Of a stretch of 64,000 nt of DNA, positions 1-10,589 are shown one piece after another. Source of the stretch: Patagioenas fasciata (taxonomy: Eukaryota > Chordata > Aves > Columbiformes > Columbidae); assembly GCF_037038585.1 (NCBI RefSeq), contig NC_092521.1, positions 57,263,898-57,327,897 on the forward strand, read 5' to 3'. Position numbers and translations under genes: made by a program. Under the pieces are notes generated by a model. That model saw only the letters and a list, made by a program, of their open reading frames with translations, searched no databases and was not told where the DNA came from. Within the stretch, counting starts at the first letter, position 1. Each line of letters begins with the position of its first letter.

Positions 1-2035
1 CTATTTCTGCTTACCTTAGGTGTTCCAAATGGCCTGAATATATTATTTAAGTTGGCAGGACTGCATGATCCCTCTCAGTGATGTCCATCACATGCTAAGC
101 CAAAGGCAGCTTTGCTGGGATGCCAGTGGACCTACTCACTACAGCCACTACCCATTTTGAAGGTTCGCTCTCCTTAATAAAGGGACAAATATGTAAACCA
201 GAAGTTGCTTACTGTGAAATAGGTTGTACCCTTCATACTTTCCACTGTGAAGCACTTTGCAAAATAGTAGCCAAAAGGTGCCAATACTATTTTAAAGCTG
301 AGGAAACAAGCATGAAGAAGGACATGGTGGGTCTCAGCGCAATCTGTGGCGGTGCTGGAAATAACCTTCCCATCGCCACCGCCTTCAGTGCCGCCACCCG
401 CGAGGCGTAGTTTCTCCCTGCTCGCTTCTCACGTGCATGTGCTGCTGTCTCGTACAGAGCTGGTTTCTGTGTTTAGCTGATCATGGCAGGGGGTTTAAGC
501 AATCAGCCAGAACATAGCCATCCCATGTCCAGAGGAAACAGGGCAGCTTCTTTATGGAGGCCAAAATGCCATCCTTGAGCCCCAGAAGCTCCCTTCAGTG
601 CCAGCACCAGATCACTCCAGATTAATTTAACATTTGCAGACATTACAGTGATTGACAGTCGAGTTGAGTGGAAAATTCTGGTTTAATCCCATTCTGTGTG
701 CCACAGACACGGGCTCAGACAGCTTGACCTACATTTAACCCTGGGCAGCAAGAAACTCTTAGGGGAAAAAAGAAAAAAAAAAAAGTAATTTTCATCACAA
801 AGCAGTGAGAATGTTCCAGCTTATTACATGCCCCTGTGTCTGCGCATACACCCATAACTGTGTTACAAGGCTGTGAATATTTCATAAGCTGAGCCAAGTT
901 TGCCCTAGTTGGCTTTGCTTGAGGAAGAAGCCATATAAGTCAAATATAAAAGCACGAATGTGCTTGCATAGCCGTTCAGCAGGGTTTATGGCAACAGCAA
1001 AACATATAGGAACTATTTATTTCATGACAATGGCATTGTTCGGATTGTAAGTAAGCGCTATAAAATTTGCTTACAGCTGCAAACTTTATAGCTCTCGGGG
1101 AAAAAGCCAATGAGCTGTTAACGTTCACTCATGTTTTGTCAGGAAAAGTCTAACAGGTAAGGCTTGACCGACTGCAAAGTCAGTCTGGTTCCTTTGGCCT
1201 CCTCTCTTCTGCAGGTCAAAGGTGCTGATAGTTACTTTACCTGTGTTTGTTTTGGAAAGTCACAGGTGCATTATTAGGTGTCACAGCTTCTCAGCAAAGG
1301 GTGCATTGGCACATGTTAAAAGCCCTATGGCTGAGTGATAACTACATTAGCTCTGCAACATGCAAGCCCTTTCACCTTTTAAAAATTATACTGTATATTC
1401 TGCTGATATTGTAGCTGTAGACAACAAAATATGCGTGCCACCACCAGCCATATGCTAGGGGAAACAAACACTTTCCTGTAAAATTATGGTCTGTCAGGAA
1501 AATGGTATCAGGTACACTAAAAAAATCAGTGTCAGTAAGAAGATATAAAGTGCTTGTCTGTGGTACAATTGTATTGAAGAGTAACTCATGCAGCCGTAGT
1601 TCAAGGGCTGACGTGCAAAGTGTTCAGAGGACTACTGCACAACAATCCAGTAATGATGTGAAATACATTGTTGTTAGTGATGCTAGGCAGAGCTTAGAGT
1701 ATTCCTTATATAAAATTGGAGTGTGTTTATCTTCATGGCTTAGCTAATCTGTGATTAAAAAACAAACATACAAACAAAAAAGGCTGGTATTTGGTGAACA
1801 GAAGCATTACCCATCAGTCAGCCAAGGCTAAGAAATTTCCCTTCCCCCATTATAGTTCTTCTGAAATGTCTCCTGCATTAAAACACAGCTGCCACCTCTG
1901 AGAAGTGGGTGAACCCTATAGCTGTGTGCAGACGCCTGCTTTTGGGGGTGGAGGCACCCCACATCAGCCTGGACAAAGAGCAGTGCTGTTGGTACTGATA
2001 TACTGCTGGGACATGCTGGTTGGTGCCAACTGAGA

Positions 2036-2125
2036 GGCTCTGAACAACCTGATCTAGTTGAAGATGTCCATGCCCATTGCAGGGGGGTTGCACTAGATGA
2101 CTCGCTAACCTTCCAACCCAAGGAT
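2036..2125 (+). mobile_element. old CR1 LINE, 3'-terminal fragment
   Basis: This matches the CR1 3' end pattern: a line about losing to or joining an 'acctgatctagt' block, then 'gatgtccatgcccattgca', 'ggggggttg', 'actagatgac' and 'ccttccaaccca'. Such blocks occur in this order just before the 8-bp tail in avian CR1. The tail itself is eroded into the following bases. It is diverged compared with the CR1 copies at 10.6 kb and 59.9 kb, so it is an old insertion. The 5' end is uncertain. Confidence 0.7.
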
Positions 2126-2445
2126 GGATGCTTTCCATCTGGGACCTGCAAAGCACTGAGCAGCTTCTAGTTATACCAAACAATATCTTGAAAAAAATAA
2201 ACTTAAAAACTTTTCAAAAACAGTGCTGGAGAGATAGGGTCTCCTGTGGTTGCAGTTTAGACTCTTATTGGCCACCTGGTCAGGTCCAGAAGCAGCTAGA
2301 AATCATTCTTTAATTACGTCTCTTTATGAAGCTCTTCACATTGTATTAGGTCTGTTTTGTTGGGGTTTTTTTGTTGTTGTTATTTGGTTTTGGGGGCTTT
2401 GTTGTTTGGTTGTTTTTTCTTTTTCTCTCCTATGCCTAAACAAGC

Positions 2446-2536
2446 CTCTCTATCTCTCTCATATATATATGTGTGTGTATATATATATATATATCTCTAT
2501 CTATCTATATATCTATATGTGTGTGTGTGTATATAT
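2446..2536. repeat. compound microsatellite (TC/AT/GT/CTAT)
   Basis: The stretch strings together short TC, AT, GT, long AT, CTAT, GT and AT blocks with no other sequence between them. It is simple-sequence DNA with strong alternating purine-pyrimidine character. The open frames through it are translations of the repeat, not genes. Confidence 0.95.
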
Positions 2537-2790
2537 CCTCCTGTGTTCCCGTCTCTGTGATTGTCCAATCAATTCACCTAACTCAAGCACAACCCTCATG
2601 CTCTATGTTGCCCTGCAGGCATATGAAATCAAGATGTATTCTTTCTAGTTAAGAAGAACGCCTTCATCAAAACAGCCAGACAATTACCAAGGGATAATTA
2701 CAATTCTCTGACTGTTAGTGTTGGTGATGGTAAGTGACAAACAAGGACAAGTGGAGAACGAAGGGGACACAATCGGAAAAATGTGTTCTA

Positions 2791-3080
2791 GCTTTTGCTC
2801 CAGCCCCATCTTGGGCCATTGTTTTGGCTCCAGCCCGTCTTTGGGCTGCACCTTCAGCTCTGCCACTAACATAAACGACAACTGGCCCTGGTCCTTGTTC
2901 ATTATTTTGACTGGCCCCATTTTCAGCCATTGCTTTGGCTCCAGCCCTTGTTCAAGGCCACAATTTCAGCCCTGGCCTCCTCCTGGACTAAGACTTCATC
3001 TCCCGTCTGATGCCAGGCCCTGACTTCAGCCCACCCCTATGTCAGGCTGACGTTGCTTCTGGCCCCATCTTGGGCTGTGA
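2791..3080. repeat. degenerate ~30-bp repeat with GGCTCCAGCCC core
   Basis: Two adjacent 30-mers at 2791-2820 and 2821-2850 align base for base with a GCTCCAGCCC core followed by a CTTTGGGC-like end. Further partial copies of the core occur near 2935-2960 and 3058-3080. It may be a decayed minisatellite or an internal repeat of an unrecognised LTR. I know no family match. Confidence 0.55.
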
Positions 3081-3614
3081 TTGTTGACTGCAGATGCAGA
3101 AATAGTCCCACGGGACAGTCTACTGCATGTAGTTAAGAGAGGACATCTTTTGTACTTAGCATTGGTAGTCACAGATCATCCAAGTGCTGGAGTGGTCACA
3201 CCCTAGCTGGACATGGGGAAGGGTAAGAAGATGGGGCTACCAAAACGGTGCATCTGCATAATGAACAAATTCTAACACCTTGAGGTTACAGATCCATCCT
3301 AGGACACCAAGGTGCCCCTGTGCAACCCCTGCCATGTGCAAAGAAGAGATGGAACCTGTGAGCTGCACCAAGAGCTTCCCAGATTTGGTCCCAGATTGAG
3401 GATGACCATGCAGTATTACGGAGGCAGACTTCAGGCTCTGCAGGGTGCTGGGGGACATGGGCAACACTGCCCACAAAAATGGAAAACCAGAACAAATGCC
3501 AGTAAGGGGACAGAAAGGAAAGCTACACTAAAATAGAAAGAAAGAAGAAAAGCATCTATTAACTCAAATCCTACAGCAGAGCTCATCTCAGCAGCATAAG
3601 ACTTCACAGAATTA

Positions 3615-3775
3615 TTTTTTAATAATATTTATCAGAAACATGGCACTTTACATCTTTGGGGCACTGAATATACAATGATTATTCCTCACAACATCCCTGT
3701 GAGTTAGGCATTAGATTGCCACTACTATTTGACAGACAGACAGCGGCAGAGAAGTATGTAATCAATACTACACAA
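3615..3775 (-). mobile_element. ancient MIR-like (CORE-SINE/L2-type) fragment
   Basis: Plus-strand blocks occur in the order expected for a reverse-complemented MIR: 'cactttacat', then 'cctcacaacatccctgtgag', then 'ttaggcatta', then 'ggcagagaagta'. These correspond to the MIR 3' half (GTTGT-GAGG, CAGTTT and CCTC-type blocks on the other strand). Identity is low, as expected for a mammal/reptile-age relic in a bird. Confidence 0.5.
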
Positions 3776-5206
3776 TTAAGTTAATGAAGTTCAACTCACT
3801 TAAACATGGAGAGGCCCTCAATAGCTTGATTGAAAACATAAGAGTGGGGCAGAGCTGATACTTTATCAGCTATATTCTTTTACTCCAGTCAACTACAATG
3901 CTCAGGGTCCAACTCCACTGCTTACCCACATTCCCTCTGCAAAAAACCACCCTTGTTAAACAAGATACATATGCAGACAGTTGCTACAAAGTGAAAGTTG
4001 TAATAGAAGTAGGAAAAAAAACCCTTCAATGTAGCCTAAATTTTAATAAAATCACAAGAGATGTTTGCCTGCCCAGCCAAATAGAACAGTTTCAACCTTA
4101 GTCCTTCAGGACATCTCTGAGACAGCATTTCAGCCTTCAGCTATGACTAAGTATTTTCTTAATCTAAGAAAATTAGGGAAAAAAAGTCTGGATAGACTGT
4201 AATGACTATCTCAGAAATTATCTTTTTTTTTTTTTTTTTAGTTAAATTGTTCTACTGAAGTCTGAGGGATTCCTGAATAGAAGGAAGAACTTTTTGGTTT
4301 AACATTAACTTTGCATGTATTTAAAAAGCCCCTTAGTATACATGTTTCTCAAGTAAACTTCTCTTTCAGAATTTGTTCCAAAAATGAAATAGAACAACTC
4401 TGTAAGCTTTAACATAAGAAAAAAATCCTAGTTTTTAATATACAATTATTGATTAATTTAATAACTTTCTACTGTAAATCAACTTTAGGGAACAAAGTAT
4501 ACTTGACAATATGGCTGCTGTGGTTAACTCATCTTCCTGTAGCTTTCAGTTGAGGTTTCTGAACAAATGCACTGTCCAAGAAAGATTCAGTCTCAACCTG
4601 TAAACTGTCACAGCTCAGCTGAAGTCAGTGTAGCCATTATAATACATTCAGACTGAGCAGCTAATCCATCAGTGCCTTCATGTGCAGTATCGGCGATAAT
4701 AGTCTTCCTCCAAATTGAGAGATGATCACGACTGAAGAGGCCTGGGTCTGCATACTCCAAAAACCAAAACAGGTTGCCTTCCCCAGTAGAGAAATCTTAA
4801 TTCTCATTTAATGGAAGATTCAGTCTAATGGAATAATGGCTGTGCACTACAATGGAAGAAGAATAAAGTAGTAGCTTTCGGAAGAAACTGTCTGCATTTG
4901 GGAGAGGGGGAAAATTAAAAAAAAGAGGAAACAGTAACTGTTAACATTATTACCACTGGACATACAAACTTCTAATTTTATATTCATTTTTCCTTTTGTA
5001 AATTGAAATTTTGCAACAACTACTCTCCCCCAGGGATGTTTAACCTTGGTGAATATACAGAATTTTTAAATCCACAGCGCAATTGTAGTCTCCAGACAAG
5101 AAGGGCAAAAGAAAAGAAAAAACAAGCTCAGAAGTGCACTTTGTATCTCCTGCCTCACAAAGGGTTAAAGTGCTTAGTTTGATATATCCAAAAATAAGCA
5201 TCTGCC

Positions 5207-5473
5207 CTAGTCTTTTATTTTTTTAAATGAAACTTTGTCTTTCGTTTCTTGTATCTTCTCTGTAATTTTATCTTTTGTTTCCTCCATCTTCTCTGTGATT
5301 TTATCTTTTGTTTCCTCCATCTTCTCTGTGATTTTATCTTTTGTTTCCTCCATCCTATCTTGTAGATATTCCTTTACTGGTGGTGGTGTCGACATGTAGC
5401 CATGCTTACGCAGATATTTAACAGTGATGGATGTTCCTCCCAAAGTCACAGTGTATCTGGCAGGAGTTGCAAT
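5207..5473 (-). CDS. FAM210A: FAM210A last coding exon (residues 188-275)
   Basis: Acceptor GGTTTCTTTAAG precedes 5473. The exon encodes IATPARYTVTLGGTS..., the PPPVKEYLQDR block, then four 11-residue coiled-coil units (228-238, 239-249, 250-260 identical as MEETKDKITEK; 261-271 IQETKDKVSFK) and KIKD, then TAG. Human FAM210A has one unit fewer in this tail, by my recollection. Confidence 0.93.
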   Translation of the reverse strand: MATPARYTVTLGGTSITVKYLRKHGYMSTPPPVKEYLQDRMEETKDKITEKMEETKDKITEKMEETKDKITEKIQETKDKVSFKKIKD

Positions 5474-8400
5474 CTTAAAGAAACCAAAGAACACACCATA
5501 TCAATAAAATAAGACAATATTACCTAGCAAAGGGTATTTTTAACATTGAGAACTCATTTTGGCCAGTGTCAGATACTAAAAAGATCTTCTATTTATACGG
5601 AAAAGAGACAATTTACAGTACATCCCCCAGAAATGTGTACCTTTTACTTAAAGTCTCCTTTTGACAAAACAGGCATTGGATTTAAACCTCCCTGTGCAGC
5701 CTGTGGGACAAGCATAAGGTGTCTTAGAATGCCATGCAGAACAGCTAGTATGTGAACACTGAGCCATATAAGCGAAGAGGAAATACTGACAACAGGATAT
5801 ACTTTAAATTCTAAAATTCACAAGAATATAGGTGTCTAACTTTGTGTTCAAAACTCAGACCCACACATAGAAAACTCGAGCTAAAAGACACCTTAAGAGG
5901 TCAGCTAATCCAAGACACAGCAAACCAGGTCTGCTATTCTAGAGAAACTAACCTGTTCTTTCAGAACTTCAAAGATAAAGCCTGCACAATCTTGCCTTTG
6001 CAACCTATTCTAGTGCTTCCACACCTTGAAAGTTTCTTCCAGCACTGTCAGATCTTCCACCTATAATAAAATCTTTGTATTTAATCACATTTACTTATTG
6101 GTCTCTTTTGGACACAGGAATAATTGGCAAGAGTGGTGCTTTCACATTTTATTCGGGAAAATAACCCCTTTAAATAACAGATAAGAAGCAGATCACATTT
6201 TGAAACAAAGCAGATGAGTGGCATTCAAAATGAATACAGTGCTTTGTTTTCACATGATCTGACACGTTTCAAGTTTCCCAAACATTCATTGTGCACATCT
6301 AAAGTAAGAGAGAGAGACCCAAACCAGAATGTGATTCAAATGGACAATAAAAGTACTTGACAATGATGGACAACTAAGGCAGGAAGACAAACTAGTGAAT
6401 TCTCTACAATAAAAAGAACTGTAATTTATCTGGAAATCATGACGTATTTAAACTTTACCTCTTTATGACCATTGATTATGTCAGGGATACAGAGAAACAA
6501 CTTAATTATAATTAAGTCTCCAAGGGCAGACAATAATTCCTCAGCAAACAAAGAAGTTATTCTAGAAATACACAGACTCCTTAAAGGCGCACATAACCCA
6601 TCTCAACTTGCATGTGACTATTTTTACTACAGAAATGAATGCTCAAGTATGTGTAACTGTCAAAGAGAGAAAACAGCATTAATTCTTTCTGATATAAACA
6701 AATAAACTGTTTAGTTCACCAGGCAGGATTTAGAACTTATTTACAAACTATACTTACTTTGTACAATGCATATGCAGTTAGTGCATTTCCACTCTCGGAA
6801 TTTTTCAGGATGCCCACTATGCTGTCCGGTAAGCCCATCAACTCTAGGAATGGAACAACATTCACTCCTCTAGAAAAAAGAAATAAAAATTGAAACTTGA
6901 ATTGGAATTTGAAACCTGAGCAGTGATTTGTAGTATCATTTCCATTCTTTAATTCCATAGTACAAACTTCGTAAATCATTAGCAAAGTAATTTTTCATCT
7001 AAGCAATATAGTTACAGGCTTTATATTTCTGTACATACAGGTAAATTAACTTTCTTTTCAGCATTCCACCAAGAGGTAGCTCATTGATATTATCCCTGTT
7101 GGGCTGAGCAGCTACTAACTTACCTGTGTCCCGGTTTATTATGTTTTGAGGTAAGTATATACAATGGTTGTAAGACAGTTACATAGACTCCAGTTGTGCA
7201 GGTTCATCTTCATGCTCTGTTTTGCCTGAAATTACTTCTTTTTCTTTTAAAAATTTCAGACTAATCTGCAGCATGCCCAGAATCACAAAATCCACATTTC
7301 AATGTCCTCCATTCACTCTTAAATATATCTAACAAATTCAATGTGGCAAAAGAACAGGAAGAAACACGTTATATTGCACAAGACTTCAAGGGGTTTGTGC
7401 CAAGTTGTTCTACTTTGCCAACATAAGGTGGCAAGGTGACTGGAGTGAGCTCCTGTCACAATTTCTTTCTATTTGAAAACCAGGGAAGCCAACATCAGCA
7501 CCAAAAAAAAAAAAAAAGTCATCCCATCTATACTTTACAGTAGAAAGCTACATGCAGTTATAGAAAACTTGACTTTCATACACTTAGAGATGTTTATTAT
7601 TAAGTATCATTATCCATTTCTACCTAATATTGTAAGCATTCTTCTGTGCACATGATCACTTTAGCATCAGAAACAACAACAGGCACTAATTTGCTAACAG
7701 TTACTAGAACTCACAATCTGAAGGTCTATCCCCAGAGTAGAAATTGGAGACCTGGTAAGATTTGAAAGACAGCATTAACCCTCTCTATTTCATAAACCAT
7801 CATGGTTTAGCGTCTTATCATTAGCACTCACTCTGGAAGTTATTTTTCCACTTCAAGAGGCTGATAAATAATTAGTGTCTAGCTAAATATTTTCATTATT
7901 TTCATCTTCCAAATACCTGTTTTAGCAGCTAACTTTAGTGTTTCAAGAAAAGTAGTCTTCTCTCAATCTGAAACGTCTAGATGTAAGCATCACGCTAAAT
8001 TCACCCAAAGCAAAATATTTGTATAGCTCAAGACCTTTATTACTCTGACATGAGCTAAATTTAGAATGACATTTGGATCTATAGCTCCTAGAAAGGGCAA
8101 TTATGCCAGCTGGTTAGAGTAACTAAAACAAACAGTTGTGCGGTAAGGCATTCTGATGCCAGAGCCCCATCCTTGCCACCACAAACTGTCCTTGTTTCAT
8201 GCTTTCTATTATTAAATATACAACACTAGCAATCCAGAGATAAATATTTACTCATATTTAGCAAACAATCTGCAGATATATAAAACCTCTTTCATCTGAA
8301 CTAGCAGCTCATATTTGATATAGTAGTTTTTTTTCTAATAAACACAATTTTCCAGAACAGTATCTGGCACACAATATATCTGAAAGAAACTACAATTAGA

Positions 8401-9453
8401 ATACTTTTTTTTTGACACTCAAATATGTAATTTCCAATGAAAAAAAATCTGGCCTACAGTAGCAATTCAGTGGAAGGCAGGAAAGACAGGAAACAAAAAG
8501 ATACACATGGTTTGCAAGGAGCTCAGAATGAGTGAATAACATGAAAATCCAATGAGGGAGGACTGAGGATGAAGGGAGGAAGAAGTGCTGAAATACCTCT
8601 GAAGTACAACAGAAAAAACAAAAGAACAGGTCTACAAAGAAGTCACTGAGCAATTTATAATCAGGATTCCAAATCTCTATATTTACCTTGTAAGAGGCTA
8701 CTAATAATTTCAATGCTGTTTACATACATGCATACTTTGGAGAGAAGAGCATTCCTTCAAATGTTAGTAACACATCTGGCACACAACAATAACTGCATAA
8801 TAACAGTACATACATGACACTCTCATGAATCCTATATACTTTCGATATGAAATCATATGCTTCACTTAAAAATGTAGCCTTATTTCCCTATTACATATAG
8901 ATGCACTTTTTGACATGTAATAATAATTTATATGCTCTTTTACACATGAAAGTCAAGTTCTATTCAGCAACAGCACTGGGTACTGCAACAAAATATCAAC
9001 TTACTTCATGGCTGCATAGTAAAACACTCCAACCCATACAGTGGAAGTCACAAGATGCACTGGAATCATGACTTTTCCATACTGTTTAAAAGTTTTCTTG
9101 AATCTCTGAACAAGACTAATTGATTTGTCTTGTAATGGATCAGGATCTGAAGAATTTGACCCTACAGGGCTTTGCTTGGGTTTATCAGTGGTTGAAGTCA
9201 AAGGTTTTCTCTCTTCTGGTACTTTGTGAGGAGTGTCTGCTGGCTGCGATGAAAGCGCACTTTTCTTTGAGGCAAAGCGTGCTGTACCTGCATGAAGACA
9301 TCGTTTAGGAGGGTCCAGTGCCAAAATGACTTTGCATCCAACATGAGACACCATTGATTGTCCTTTTAAGCACTGAAATATACTAGTACGAGGAAAAACC
9401 AAACATGTCCCATGGGCCAGCTGAGATGCAGTATGTAACAGACTCCGCTGCAT
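5207..9453 (-). CDS. FAM210A: FAM210A, mitochondrial DUF1279 membrane protein (3 coding exons)
   Basis: The CDS joins 9453-9005, 6869-6758 and 5473-5207, giving 828 nt or 275 residues plus stop; the human protein is 272 residues. The N-terminus (1 to about 60) is rich in Arg, Lys, Ser and Leu and poor in acidic residues, as for a mitochondrial presequence. Residues 108-125 form the basic helix QDKSISLVQRFKKTFKQYGK, and about 128-149 a hydrophobic membrane segment. The DUF1279 core continues through exon 3 (GVNVVPFLELMGLP) to HGYMSTPPPVKEYLQ (about 211-225). A charged coiled coil of 11-residue repeats closes the protein. From the literature, FAM210A sits in the mitochondrial inner membrane, interacts with ATAD3A and EF-Tu, supports mitochondrial translation, and affects muscle and bone. 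Splice phases (2, then 0) agree at both junctions. The start ATG at 9453 follows an acceptor at 9478 and begins the presequence-like region. RNMT is its divergent neighbour. Confidence 0.95.
5255..5353 (-). repeat. 33-bp tandem repeat in the FAM210A coding tail
   Basis: There are three head-to-tail 33-bp units: 5255-5287, 5288-5320 and 5321-5353. The last two are identical and the first differs by one silent base (GTAATT against GTGATT on the plus strand). Each encodes MEETKDKITEK. The near identity at synonymous sites points to recent duplication or conversion, not old selection alone. Confidence 0.95.
5474..6757 (-). other. FAM210A intron between second and third coding exons
   Basis: It runs from donor GTAAGT at 6757 to acceptor TTTAAG ending at 5474 (minus strand). 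It is AT-rich with no recognisable repeat or second gene. Confidence 0.85.
6758..6869 (-). CDS. FAM210A: FAM210A second coding exon (residues 150-187)
   Basis: Acceptor TTTTTTCTAG precedes 6869, and the exon starts with the last base of the Lys150 codon. It encodes GVNVVPFLELMGLP... to ALTAYALYK, a highly conserved block of the family, and ends in AAA before donor GTAAGT. Its 112 nt equal 1 + 37 codons, which keeps frame with both neighbours. Confidence 0.93.
6870..9004 (-). other. FAM210A intron between first and second coding exons
   Basis: It runs from donor GTAAGT at 9004 to acceptor TTCTAG ending at 6870. It contains an A15 run at 7503-7517 and is otherwise unremarkable AT-rich sequence; I saw no transposon I could name. 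Confidence 0.85.
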
Positions 9454-9477
9454 TTTGATGAAGTGTGGCTGAGGTTT
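9005..9477 (-). CDS. FAM210A: FAM210A first coding exon (residues 1-149 plus 2 nt)
   Basis: Minus-strand acceptor CTCTATAG precedes 9477; 24 nt of 5' UTR lead to the ATG at 9453-9451. The exon ends with ATGAA before donor GTAAGT at 9004. It encodes the presequence-like N-terminus, a Ser/Pro/Lys-rich linker (60-105) that is poorly conserved in the family, and the start of the DUF1279 region with its hydrophobic helix. Confidence 0.93.
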
Positions 9478-10589
9478 CTATAGAGAGGAAAAAAGAAGAG
9501 TAAGTAAATTGCATTTAAATAATCTGACTTCTATTTGCTCTAATACCACTTGAAATTCTCAAATTTTAAATTACTTTCTGTTCTTCTCCTTCAAAAAGTT
9601 TTCCTTATCTTGCTTTACAGAAAAGGTTACCTTCCAGAATTAAGCAAATAATTTAAAATTTAATACAATAAAAAACCCAACAATGATAATAATCATTAAT
9701 AATCGATCAATAATCAATAACCTTAATAGTAACAAACCTAAACACAACACCCAGACTGCATACATCTGTTAAAATGGGGGATGGTCTTGTTGAATGTCAT
9801 GTATTAATAAGAGCAAAATTGAACTTCAACTTCAGAAATATTACAATAGCAAAGAATACTTTAAAACTGTGGATAGGTCAGTTAACTTTATGATTTTCGA
9901 TACTTAACATTTACTCCTGAAAGTTCAAAAGAACCATTGAGAGATTCCTCACAGAAGATGAGAGGATTTGTGTTCGGCATGTATAGACATAAATAAGTCA
10001 TTTCCTCCTCGCCCCCGCTCCCTCAAATGCATGCTTTGAACTAGTAAATGAAATACTAACTCTCTCCTTTATACAAAGACTGCAAGTTACAGAACTAATT
10101 TTCCTTCCCTCCAAAAAGGTGTCAATTATTTATTTCATGTAACAAATGCCATTTAAGTCAGTTACATTAACAACTTTCAAATCTTTCTGATGCTGTTTCA
10201 TTTTTAGTTATCATAACAATTCTTAATTCAAACTAGAAATCACTCATGTTTAACTGAAAATCCACTGTTGTCTTCATGTCTGCTTCCTCTTCACCTATAG
10301 CCTTAGATATATTTCAATCAGGTGTTTTGATAGTGAATTTGTCTAGGCTGCTGAAAATGATCAATACTTCATAACATTGGCAGCAGTTAAAAAAAATGAA
10401 GCCACACATACCCTTTATTACTTTCCAGATATGCAACAAGAAAAGTATGATAAGGTTTGTATCTTCAAAAAGGTGCAACTCTTCTGCTAGTTCCCCACCT
10501 TTTAAATATATGTCCTGAACATACTGATGAGCCTCCTAAAATAGATAAAAGGCACATTTAGAGAAATAGCAACAACAGCAAACTAACAT

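Larger units (their letters stand above)
1..5206. other. 3' flank of FAM210A, no coding gene seen
   Basis: Nothing here reads as a protein-coding gene; the open frames are short and lack domain-like sequence or paired splice sites. Part of it must be FAM210A 3' UTR, because the stop codon lies at 5207-5209 on the minus strand, but I could not fix the poly(A) site. Minus-strand ATTAAA or AATAAA words occur near 4450 and 1015 and neither is decisive. A T17 run sits at 4223-4239. The repeats that can be named are listed separately. Confidence 0.6.
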
